Source: Phorcus lineatus (Eukaryota > Mollusca > Gastropoda > Trochida > Trochidae). Taken from it: 64,000 nucleotides of DNA. Where the stretch lies: positions 70,201,022 to 70,265,021 of the forward strand of contig OV121081.1 of the NCBI GenBank assembly GCA_921293015.1, written 5' to 3'. Below the pieces are notes generated by a model that saw only the letters and a program-made list of their open reading frames with translations, ran no database searches and was not told the DNA's origin. Below, one piece after another: positions 1 to 21,923 of the stretch. A program made the translations under genes and the position numbers. Position 1 is the stretch's first letter. Each line of letters opens with the position of its first letter.

Positions 1-1359
1 TATCATTTCAGTGTAGATACAAGTAAAAAAGGACAATCTTATTGGGGTATTTTATGTGGAAACAAAATTCAAGGGGTTATTCCAGTTCATCCATGTATGT
101 TAAATAAGTACTTGATTGTAACATAACCTAGTTGAAACATGTTAATGAGGACAAGAAGATAAATATGAGTGCATACTCTGTAAAATAAAACAAGCATGAC
201 AAGTGAAGGCTTTCATCGAGCTACGATGTTAAAGGCATTGCTATGGCGTTATAAGGCATGGTTGATTAGTGTTACCATAAATCATTTGTTACTGTGTAGA
301 TATTCTATCCATAAATATAGTTTATTTTCATAATGTTGTAAAATTAGAAAAAGTCCAACTCCATTTTTCATGCCATTTCCCCCCAAACAAAATGGTGGTT
401 CTGATGTCGATAGTCAAGGTTCTTTAAGCAGTAGTCACCCTGTACAGAAAAATTTTGTTATTGTTTGATTGCATTGTATTGATTGCTGTTTTGTGATCGT
501 ATTTGTGCTACCACATTCTATCAGTCAAACAAACCTGCTTTCAGTTCACGATAGCAAGGACATGTTATTTAAACTGAGGAAAGTGAAAATAATGTTTTCA
601 CTACTCAAAGAATATTGTTATAAGAGTTTGTTGTCATGTAACAATGTTCTATCAAAATCAGTTCTCCTATGAACTGAAGTGTTTTGGTCGCTGACATCTT
701 TATTAGCAGCAACATAACATGAAAAATACCCAGTTTGTGCACAATTACAAGTACTACATCAAGTAGTGAAAAGAATATCTGATTATCTCATCTTGTAATA
801 TGGAACATAAAATATTTTCTCTCAGCAATGCATCACTCTTGAATAAATAAACTTTAACCTCACTTGTTAAGATATACATGCTCTTAATCAAAAGGCAAAG
901 ATTTCTATTTCAAGTTTGGCACATGCTTGATATATGTACATTTATCAGATACCATGTACTTCAAGTCTAACAAAAGTCTCAAAAGTCAGTTCTAAATGCA
1001 GTTAGGTTTGTGTATAACAGTACCGGCTAATTATATAGACTACCATTTTTTAGCTGGCTCGCAGCCGATGCTTGTAAGGTCTTTCTCCATAGAATAATAC
1101 TAGCTGTATGTATAGATGTGAATTATCCTTAAACAATCTGTTGAACCCTAAATCAGTTGACCTGACATAAATGATAACAAAAATAATAGTTTAAACAAAT
1201 TAACACTGGAGAGAATTGTTGAATCATTAATTTAAAGAAATAACAACTTGTTAACTATATAATACAGGATTTTAAGATCTGAAAGGAAAAGTTTGAAAAT
1301 ACTCCTCGCCTTTCTGTTATATACTGTTTGTTCTAAATTGTGAACTACTTGACTTCCAG

Positions 1360-1471
1360 ACATCGGTCGGAGACATTTCCCCTGGACCACTTCTCCAGTA
1401 CGAAGAGTCAGAGCCTGCAGGAGAAGAAACAGGGCACGTACCTCGATGAGGAGTTCTTCCTTATAGACTGA
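1360..1471 (+). CDS. terminal coding exon of an unidentified gene entering from the left
   Basis: A good 3' splice site (pyrimidine-rich, ending in CAG at 1357-1359) is followed by an open frame. Its first base completes a codon from the previous exon, 36 codons follow, and the frame ends with TGA at 1469-1471. The peptide is polar, with a Ser/Lys/Gln-rich middle and an acidic-hydrophobic end (LDEEFFLID-stop). It is locally GC-richer than its surroundings, as the real exons here are. No other exon of this gene is visible between 1 and 1359, so that stretch is probably intron. I do not recognise the family. The opposite strand is open over the same stretch, but without splice sites or a family match, so the + strand reading is preferred. 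Confidence 0.5.
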
Positions 1472-1883
1472 CCAGTCCACTGGCTGACCTCAGACTGACC
1501 GCCGCTAGGAAATAACGTCCATGTTAACACTGCTTTTGTTTGTCAGTATTGTTCTGTTTTGAGTCAAACAACTGACACAAATATGTTTTGAAATTAATTG
1601 TTCAGGTTCCACTTACAACTGCTCACTAGTGCTACTGCTCTGCTGAAGAGATGTGTGCTGTCTGCATTGAGATGAAAACTGAGCTCTGTTTTCACCTTCA
1701 TTGATGAAGGAGGAACTCTATAATCCTTGCTTTCACTTTGAAACATATACTTCCTTTCACTTTGAAACATAATGTTTAACCTTGTTTTAGAGATAAAGGA
1801 TTTGTTTTCTGGCTTTTACAGAGTACCAATGTTCAGGATTATTTAAAAATTCATAACTGTTTGAGTTTTATTCTTAAGATAAT

Positions 1884-2242
1884 AATAAAATACATAGTAA
1901 TTTTCTTAAGTTATTTTGTTTCGAAAGTAAAAGAAATTTGTTTCTTTTCTGATCTAAATGTGAATGAAATGAGAAAAAGAAAGTATCCTCTTTATGGTTA
2001 TTTGGAGAAAGTTCAATGACTTGTTATAAGAAATATATCCAATGTAAAATCATACACCACAAGTGTTCATTTTGTTTTTTAAGTATTGCAGATTGTATTC
2101 CTTTTATGCCTAAATCTTGCAGTCAATGCAGTATTTTGGCACCTTTGTACTTATTTTATTTTGATGGAATATGAAAAGAGTTTCTTCCTGAGTGATGAAG
2201 AAATGAAGCTATATCATAAAAACCATTTAAAGTAGGAATAAA
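1884..2242 (+). terminator. candidate polyadenylation signals for the left-hand gene
   Basis: AATAAA hexamers lie on the + strand at 1884-1889 and 2237-2242, about 0.4 and 0.8 kb past the stop codon at 1471. Either could end the left gene's 3'UTR. The surroundings are AT-rich, so chance hexamers are expected. Confidence 0.3.
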
Positions 2243-3124
2243 ACTGTTATTCTTTCAAGAAGTAAGCTCTTTTCCAACACTGTTTAGTTATGTTTTTATT
2301 AATGAGAATTTTTTTCTCGAAACTCATGTTCATTACATACATACTTCACGTACACAAACACTAAACCTCTTCCATCTTTTGAAAGTATATGATCAAGTAT
2401 TTCCTTTACAATGTGTCTAATGTACAAGTATTTGCCACAGAGGCGATTTGTTTGTTTTGAAAGTATATTCAAAGATTGTTGTCATTTGCTTTAATCATGT
2501 TATTGGGTGTTATTTTTCACATGCTTTAATTAGCTGAATCTTTCAGTTTTTTCATTACCATTAGCTCAAGTCTAGTCTTTAAAAAAGTCAAATACAAAAT
2601 ACAAATATATATTTGTTATTTGTTTACCAGTCATATGTTTATTACGTTGTTGCTTCAGTTTGAAATTACATATAATTAAACATTTAAATTACTTTCTGTT
2701 CTGAGCTTTAATGTGTTGCTCCAGTATTACTGAATGTATCAAGTTGAATGTCTGCTTATTTCTGTAATCTTAATCCTTTGTGAACGTATATGATATTCCT
2801 TAGAAAGATGATTTATTGTCTGATCTATCAATATTCGTGAAAGATTTCATTACTAAAAAAAACTTGTTACTTGTTATTAGCTCACAGTCACTGAATTTAT
2901 GAATATGCCTACAAGCTAGGTTGACAATTTCCATAAAAACTTTGTTCACAGTATGTACCAAATCATAGAATATTGACAATATTGTGTTCCTTAAGGCACG
3001 TTGAGTTTGATTTCACAATATGAGTCAAATTAAGTTCAGTGAAGTATTGCTCTTATAAAAAAAAAGTTCAAGCACATCTCTGGATTTAGTTTGTGCAATG
3101 CTACTCAAAATGTCTGCGTACAAC

Positions 3125-3310
3125 TAATGGTTGTGGTTGCACCTGAAAGTCACAGGTTTCACACCACTCTATCAGCGGTCTTGCAGGCTGACTTAGTGCA
3201 ATGATAGCCAGGGCAGGACTGAAGTTCCCTTGAAAGGGAAGGTAACTCTGCCGTATGTTGCCCAAGCGGCGTTAAACAACAACTCACTCACTAACTCTGC
3301 CGTCACCAAA
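3125..3310 (+). mobile_element. tRNA-derived SINE-like repeat
   Basis: The segment has a B-box-like motif, GGTTTCACACC, at 3155-3165 (tRNA B-box consensus GGTTCRANNCC). It ends in a GCGGCGTTAAACAACAACTC segment followed by CACTCACT-type simple repeats. I recall this kind of tail from interspersed repeats in mollusc sequences. The A box is not clear and no target-site duplication was identified, so this is probably an old copy. No second copy was seen in the window. Confidence 0.5.
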
Positions 3311-4805
3311 TTTGCTGTGATTAATGGTAATCTCAAATTTTGTCCTGTCAGATTTAATAATGATAAATCGGGACTTTGCCCTAAACCTAAACACAACCTT
3401 AGAGTCAATTTGAAATGGAAAAATATTATCTAAAATAAATTGAGGTGTGTGATCTAGTTTTGATTAAATAGTATTAAGAAATTCATTACATTTTATGATC
3501 CATATTGTTTTTGTAGTGCTATAATATGTAGATGCTTTTATGAAAACTGTTTAAGTTTTTGTAGTTTAAAGGTCTTTTTCATTCACTTACCGAAATGTTA
3601 TGAATCTTATTTTTTGTCACAACTGATCTAAATATTACTGCAAATTATGAATATACTCCAAAGAGCAATAATCAATGTATATGTTCATTTTTATATTTTA
3701 GATATTCCAGCACTAAGCAATTCTACTTAATGTTTTACAACAGATAATGCAATGCATGTAAAGTTTCAATGCATTTTGGTTATTGGTTAGGTATATTCTT
3801 TGTATAATACATATACATGAAAAGTCTCTTAGGATTGGGTTTCTGTAGCATATATTTACAGTTGGTGAGTCAAAATATCTACACTTTGTCAAAAAAGTGT
3901 TCAACATCACCCAGTCAATCTCTAAAAAATAGCTGCTTGTGACTTTAATTGAAATTTAACTGATAGCTAAAAGAAGAGATATTTTCAGTGTCTAGCTGAA
4001 AAACTCTAATTATGATTTATCAGATGTTAATGAATGGGTTGAAAGACTTAGATATGATATAGTAAGATTAACACCTAACCTTCTGATTCAGTTTTAAAAC
4101 TGAAAGAAAATATAAGTAAGTGACATCCATTAGACAAATTTTATGATGTTGATAAAACAAAAACCCCAAAAACAAGTTTTAAACTCTGTAAATGATAATA
4201 TGATAATTCTAATAACTTAGGAGATTTATGAATTAAGACTAGAACATATTCCACTTAAAAGATATCTTCACAAGAAACTCTGTTGTTTGTCCTCTAATGG
4301 TGTGTTTGTGTTGTTACATGTTTGTTGTTACTGCAGAAGAAGTTGTCACCTGAAACCAAGTCATCACTGTTATTCTGATGCTTTTGTATGATATTGTGAA
4401 TATGTTCATGTCAGGTTGTTCTACGCATGTTAATGTACTTTTTGAAACCTTAGATTTGTCCCAGATTGTGCTCGCTGTTTCTCGTGTTAGTGCCTTTTGC
4501 TGGCATTGAGGCTTCTTGTAAATAGTTTTTTGCTCTATTTTGGTTTTCTGCACCTTTTGCAGAAAAGTTCTGTCCCTCCAGATTTTTTTCTTTATGAAAT
4601 GTTTCATTTACTCAATGCAATTACACCTTTTGATATTTTTTTAAGGCATTGGGCCTAGAATTCAAAGAACGCTGTTCATAGACCTTTGTGCAAGTCAGCA
4701 AGATTGAGGCTCTCTGTCTTTTTGTCATCTGGGAATATGCAACTTGTTCTTTCTTGTCCCTGCTTAGACGAGGCAATGCACATTGATATTATAAGATACT
4801 TTTAG

Positions 4806-5228
4806 AGACTCCAATGTTGCACCCAGGGTGCATGATTGTAGGATATGCACTATTTCATAAATATCTCGCGCAACTTTACCAATAACGGGGGGGAGTAAAC
4901 TCGCAAAAAGGCATTTAATTCCGCAATCAGGTCATACTACTGCGCAATATGCCTTGATGATTTTATTTCAAACGTTTTACATACTGTAATCAATGAAAAT
5001 GATATCTTATCAATGATACTTGTTTAAGTATACAATTGGAAAATTAACATTGTTTTACTGATACAATCAGAACTTCGAGGTTATTTTTTGGTTCTTCTTT
5101 ATGTCAGTCATGAATTAATTTATTTTCTGAGTATCATTTGACAATTTCAAGTCACTCCTGCACCTTTATGAATGCAATGGAGGACCTCCCCTGTATTTGT
5201 TAAAACCTGGATGCAACACTGGAGACTT
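4806..5228. mobile_element. short element with terminal inverted repeats
   Basis: AGACTCCAATGTTGCACCCA (from 4806) is the imperfect inverse complement of the sequence ending at 5228; about 20 of 24 positions match. The interior of roughly 375 bp is AT-rich and non-coding, as in a MITE. No clear target-site duplication was seen. Confidence 0.45.
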
Positions 5229-8200
5229 GTATCATACTAGTAGGCCTAATCTAATTATTATGAATTTTAAGAGCATTTTCATGCCCCAAAAATGTTGAAC
5301 CAATGCCTGGTTTTCTCTCTCTACCCATTAAATGTTTGCGTCTATGAAAGCAAAATTTCTAAATGATTGGTGACAGGCTTTGGATAAAAGACATGTTTAT
5401 ACCTTCTTTGACGGCTTTTCATCATATTGGTATTGATGACCGTAACCATGTTTTTTTTCTACAAACTTTAGCTTTACATTTCACCCAGGAAAGCCTCTTT
5501 TATCACTTGCCACTATCCTATTTAGGGAAGGTAAAACTGGAATTGTGATATTTTTAACTTCATTTTGATAAATTTCCATTAAGTTCATGTTGATCACATG
5601 CTCTGACACTGGAATATTTGGTGAGCTCAACTTGTCTTTTTCAAGGTCATGACATTGGATTGTGCTTTGTCTATTGAATTAAGTCTTGAATATCAAACGA
5701 TAAAAAGCTCGGTGTTTTACAAAGCCAATCGCTCTATTTGGTATTAAGAATTCTAACTGGCTTATGTCAGGGGCATCAGTGAATTACAAACACATCTCGA
5801 TTAATGAATAATTCATGATCAAAATAAGCAATAATTATTTCTGTTCCAATTTTAAATTTATATAAATGGAAATGATGCATTACTAAAACTACTTGTAGTT
5901 ATTTGTCTATACTAATCTTGTTCTCAAAAAACTGGTCTTTAACTTTAATTTTGTTTAAATTTATTGAACATTCCAAAGGTGTTTTCATTTGTACTATGGT
6001 AAATGCCTTTTGCAAACAAATTTGTTGATATTAATAAGATGACAAGATTTCTGGATGTCAACATCATCTTATAATCCCAAAAATGGTTTTAAAAATATCT
6101 GAAGCTATATTAGATGTATCAAGAAATGGTGCATTATTTTTGTTGCAGATATTGATATTAAGAACCATCAGAATTGATGGAATTATTTGGATGTGGTAAT
6201 CCATCATCATGATATATTCAACATTTTCAACTGCATGAAATGAGCTGGACATTTAGATAGCTGGAAAGTATGATAACTAATGTTAATATTAGGAAGCTAT
6301 ATATGAGGGAGACCAAGCACAAATGGCATTTGGACCTCATGCTGTAGAGTTTATAATTTCTTTGGAGCCAGATGATGACCTCTAGGAATCATGTCTATCT
6401 TGGGTCTTCCACTTCTACATGCTGTCATGAGACCTTATGATACATGAATTAGTGGTTTTTAAGGATCTTATGCATTTATAGCATCAGCTTGCCTGGACGA
6501 GAACAATGCTGTCAGTATGTGCATTTGGCTAGTCTGTTGCAATTACTGCAATATTTGTAATATTTGTTTATTGGATATACTGTTTAATTTGCAGTTTTTT
6601 TCTGCATCTGCATAATAATGTTGCTGTGTGCTTCACATTGCTGTTGTGCTTGTTTTGCATGGACTTTTGAATTGCAATTTATTTGTGTGACACTCTGTAT
6701 TTTTTACACTTTGCTATGTAACTTTATCTTACAGTCAGTTTTAACTGTATAACCTGATCATAGGTACTTTATCAATCGCTCACATTTGAAAATATGACCA
6801 TGGAAATATTCTTGCAATCTAAGATTTGATTTCTATTATTGGAGATTTTCACCAATTGAAAAAGGATAACCACTTTTGATAAAATAACTGTAGAAGAAAC
6901 ACCATGTGTAACATGAACACCACGTGTAACTCCATGGTTGTGTAACTTTTTGTATTTATATAGTGTATTTTATTGAATTACTTCTTTGAATTATGGTCGT
7001 GTGAACAGTACAAACTGCAGGTGTTTCACACTTTCTATGTATTACAAGTGACGTAACAAAATCAACATGTCAGATGTACTGCTATCCTGCCTTGTTAACA
7101 TCAGCATCTCGGAATCAAAACAGGAAATCGATTTGCTCAACAAACTCTCCTGGAGAAAGCTCTAAATGTCTACTCTATTCTGATATTTTTATTTCACAAC
7201 TCGGTACATGAGTGATGAATGTATCGCATTTGATTTGTCTACAGTGAAAGAGGTACTCGTGCAGTTCACGGCCAACTTTGTCAGTCTTTATCAAAAAGGG
7301 AAAAACACTATTTTGAGGACATAGTTGTTTTAATTTTATATTTTCCCTGGATGAAAGGGAATGATTGAAAGTCAGGAAAAATCAACCATAATCTATTACC
7401 CTCGAATAATTGGACCAACATTAAAGCTTTAAGTTATATAGTAGCTATAATAAAAGATTTCAATTAATTGTTGCAAATTTTACAAACTTCTGACAATAGT
7501 CTCCTACAGTTTAACAATCAGCTTGCCCACTCTGAAAGTATTTGTGCAGTTTCAAGCATTGGGTGAAAACTGTCAACATTTTCTGATAATCTTTTGAGAA
7601 TTTGAGGGTTGAATTAATAGAAATATTACAGTTACTGCAATAGCTCTGATATGAGAGCCAAATTAAAGATCTATAAATAAAGGGATGCTACAATCAATCC
7701 TAAATATTGTTAAGCTTTTGCAAGACAGAGCCCGTTACTGAAATCTTAGTGGTTTCCTTTTTGAAGCTGCATCTGACACCTCTATTGCTGCCAGCAGATC
7801 TGATTGCCAACTGTCGGTTCATGTGTGATGTTTTAACCATCACAACTCTTTACTTTAGGCTTATCTTAGTCTACAAAAGGCCAATAAATACCTGAACACA
7901 TTCTCATGTTGAGTTGTTTGTTTTGACACTTGTTTCCTAACTACCTTTAAAATAAATGCAGTTCTCTTCAGTGGAATTTCAATGTTGAAAGATCCATCTT
8001 GTTAAATATTTGTAAGGGTTCCCTGTCTGTTTACGTCAGTTTTCAAAAACTGTTATCATAACTATTGACACTATTTCTTATGACCTGTACATATGAGAGC
8101 TTCAATTTAAGGCCCATGTCCATATACTTAGCAGAGATGCTAGATAACTTGTTAGTAATCCGCTATTGTATTCATGCAACAGTCTTGTTGCACCTTTATC

Positions 8201-9039
8201 ATGCTCTGTGGAAGTAAAATCATCTTGAGATTCATCAATGGTTATGCTCGATTGGTAACCTGGCATACTATCCAGCGTACGCAGTCGAAAATGACAATAG
8301 CGCTGAATCACTTTCTTGACAACAGGCGTAAACTAGCTGATGCCGGTTTGAAACAACAGGCAAACCTGGCAAATATTTTAGTTGCAACTATTCCACAATT
8401 TTTTAATTTCAACATTACTTTTTGAAATAACAAATCAAAATAATTTAACATACAACATTTATGATTATCAAACACTTTGTGTTATTTGCTAGTGACATAT
8501 TAATGAAAAATTTCAAAATGTTTGAAAATATGTGTATCTTATAGATGGCTCTGAGATATGATGACTGCTTTCTGTGCATAAGCCATCACACTTGATTCAA
8601 CTTGATCCTGATGTAGACCCGGCCTACACCGCTTTAACGAACAAAGCATAGTCAATTATTCCAAATTGTGCCCATTTGATAAAAAAAAAAATTGCACACA
8701 GAGTCTCAATCACTGGCTAAACAAAGCAATTCTTAGTAAGCCTTGTTGCAGTTTACCTTTTCTGTTAAAGTTCTTCGGTGTTCTGCAACTTTTCTTGATG
8801 GTAACATCTTGCAAAACTGCATTCAAGGCCTGAAACCTACACGGCGACCTCCATATCAGTCTGCAGGACATTGTGTGTTTGTATAAAGGAAATGAGGCGA
8901 CAATGCATCAGATTGGCCTTAGCAGGGGACGTAACTGGAGATTACTTATGACTAGTTTTGGGATTGAATAATGAATTGTGAAAAACTGCATGTAAGTGAT
9001 GTAAGTTGGAACTGAAGTCAACGTAACCAAATGTGAATA

Positions 9040-9053
9040 TTTATTAGTTTATT
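9040..9053 (-). terminator. tandem candidate polyadenylation signals on the - strand
   Basis: Two TTTATT hexamers (AATAAA on the - strand) lie at 9040-9045 and 9048-9053. They are downstream of the WDR48 stop codon at 11793 and would give a 3'UTR of about 2.7 kb. A nearer signal is not excluded, so the end of the transcript is inferred. Confidence 0.3.
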
Positions 9054-11792
9054 TACAAGTGCCTAGCTTACACACTCATAAAATAACAACTGACATAACA
9101 ACGCACTGTACATATGCAACATAGTCTGTACAAATTATAATCTCGCAGCTGTGAAATAACATTACATGATATATATATATATATCAATACCACAGAAACG
9201 AATGAGAGCAGGCGTCAAATCAGAATGTTCAAAGATACAAAAACATGATCCAACAGAATCCGATTGATAGTTTCTTTCACCAAAATGTTAGTTTGTTCAG
9301 TGAAATCTCTAGTTCTATGAGTGATGAATATCAAAATGTTGACAGTTATTGATGAGAGTCTTAGACCTATGTAGAACAAGTAAATAAGGCAGAACTTGAC
9401 ACACAACCCACTGAAGGCTGCACCTTGCATCCTCTGTCCATTTTCTTATGAATTCACACCTGTTACAATAATTGCTTGAAGAAAGTAATATCTGGATAAC
9501 AGACAAACATATTAAAAAATTTTGTGTTTATCGTCTTTCTTCAATAGTGAGCAATAACTGAACAAACCTCTGGGTTCGAGAATCACATTTTGAAGACTAT
9601 TTTGCACTTTGCAATTAGTACTTAAAACAACTTTTTGACAGAAGTCTTATGAAAATGAAGTTAACGTAAGCAAAAATAGAATTGAATAAAAATTGTAAAA
9701 TTACATCTATTTTGACAACCACTATTTAGACAATTTTTATGCTTATTGTTAGGCTTTTTGTTTGAATTTCCTCTTGACACCACACTCAACAGATAGTATT
9801 GTATGAAAAACATGTTAGTCCTATGGAGGCAAACAAGATTTGATAATAAATACTGACAAGCAAATTCCTATATAACACATGGGCCTACATATTTCAAGAT
9901 CTCTAAAGTGAAAGATAGTGGGAGGTAAAAGTGAAGTATCATACTTGAAACTATCTTACCACTCTGATATATAGTTCCAGATACTTGAATGGACCTTGGC
10001 TCATATAATTGTCGCACACATTAGATGAAAGAGCCTGATTATGTTGAAGGTTATGCTTTTGGGATTATGATGATTTCATTCCTTGAGGCAATCTGTCTTA
10101 GACAGATCAAGGTGAAAGAAGCCCCTATATGAATAATTTCAAACATTACATTCATATGATACTGCTTTTATAACTAGATTTTGATCAATCTAAAGAAAAT
10201 ATAGATATAATTTATCTGCATATGTGAAAGTAACTTATTATACAAAATTCAAATAAATAGCTTGTGATCAATACTTTATCATGTTTAATTCAGAAAAACA
10301 ATAAATAGAGAGATCTTAATTATATCATTCAATAATTTGCTTACATGTTATCAAAGAATACAAAAACAGTTTGCTTAATAATATACATCATTGCTTCAAC
10401 AAAAAAAACTCCATCATTTTGAGATACATTTTGAAAACAAATTATTTCTTAAACTGATTTTTAGATGAAAATATAGAAAAAAGTTTCAATTGAAATTTCA
10501 ACCTTAAATGTTGAACAACATTTTCCAAATTTATAACCATGACTGAGTAAATAGTAAATAAAATTTTAACAAAAAAGTGTCATTTGAACAAAGGAGATAT
10601 AAATGCAATCATAACGTCCCAAGACTGGCAGAACAAAAAACACATGACTTCAACTGCTGAATACTAGAACAGATAATGGTCCTCGTCTGATTGCAGGAAT
10701 ATATCACATAAAAATATATTCATTTTTGCATCCTTGACAATTTCATCCTAGCTTTCTGTTTCAGAGTGTTTCTTAGTTCTTGAACATCCTGTGAAATATT
10801 GATGTTACCATGGACAGGTTGGCTTGTGTTGCATTTCAACCACAACTGAACCTTGCACTGCAGTGTCAGGTCTTGTTGTCTTACACTACACAAGGAAATG
10901 CTTATTTATACATGAAGTCATGTTCCGAAAGTGACACAACTGCACTTTATGATGTATCAGAAATACTATGGTCCTCAGATGAAAGTATTCTTTAGTATTT
11001 TCCTATCATGATCAAGAACCAGACAATAATGAAGTGTGCTTGTTCCTTGTGAAAGTTGCTAACTTTGCATGGTTGAAAATTGATCAAAATGAGATTTTAT
11101 CTATTTCATAAAGACGCCAATGGACACGAATGAATCAATAGAATATTCATCACCATTGGTCGATGCCAACACAAATTCTTAAGGAATACTCCTTTGTATG
11201 AGTCCATTCAGTTACTAAACAGAGGTAATCTTATTCAATTATGAACACCAAGAATTTCAGAAGACTGACCTCGCCATCAATTTGAGCTAAATCAATGCAT
11301 GGGACGAGACGTTTGCTGCTGCTTTTAGACAACATAATCAAGGCAATAGAAATATTGCTGGAAACAAATATAGCCTTTGGGTACTAAGGATCATCATGAC
11401 TTAGAACGTAACTCAGCATAAGCCACCAACACACTGAAGTATGGATAAATAAACAGTCACATCCAGACTATCACGAAGGCCAGCGAATATACGGATCAGA
11501 ATAGATCCAAACTGTACCATAAGGTTTTTCTGACCTCAATGCTCATCCACATTATGGCAGACAACAGGTTCACAACTCTATCATGAGCTAGTTATTGAAT
11601 GTCAGTCTCTGAGAAACGTCAATCAAGGCATCAAAGTCCTCAAAAATAGTTTTGATTTGATTTGAGTTATCAAGGAGAGAAATTAATGATGGCCTGAAGC
11701 TCTTCCGCTTGGAAGCTGTTGGTTCCTCTGGTTAATATCTACCCCTGTTTTTTCACATAATGCTTTTTTCCTTGCATGTTGCTGACAACTTC
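9054..11792 (-). other. probable 3'UTR and downstream flank of WDR48
   Basis: This non-coding AT-rich stretch lies between the WDR48 stop and the tandem polyadenylation motifs near 9040. No coding exon was seen on either strand. Its assignment as 3'UTR is inference from position; a short TA run precedes it near 9170. Confidence 0.35.
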
Positions 11793-21896
<10,104 letters not shown>

Positions 21897-21915
21897 GTTG
21901 TTTTGTTATTAGTCG

Positions 21916-21923
21916 TGACGTCA
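21916..21923. promoter_or_regulatory. CRE palindrome TGACGTCA at the WDR48 5' end
   Basis: A perfect CREB/ATF-type palindrome lies 20 bp upstream of the WDR48 start codon (21896, - strand), in the presumed core promoter or 5'UTR. A regulatory role is inferred from the motif and its position only. Confidence 0.4.

Larger units (their letters stand above)
2243..9039. other. AT-rich stretch without recognisable genes
   Basis: No exon with a family match, splice sites and a sustained open frame was found on either strand. The open frames here are short (under 100 codons) and low-complexity. Supportable content is a SINE-like repeat (3125-3310) and a TIR-bounded element (4806-5228). Further AATAAA motifs on the + strand (for example near 7675) leave open a much longer 3'UTR for the left gene. 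Confidence 0.5.
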
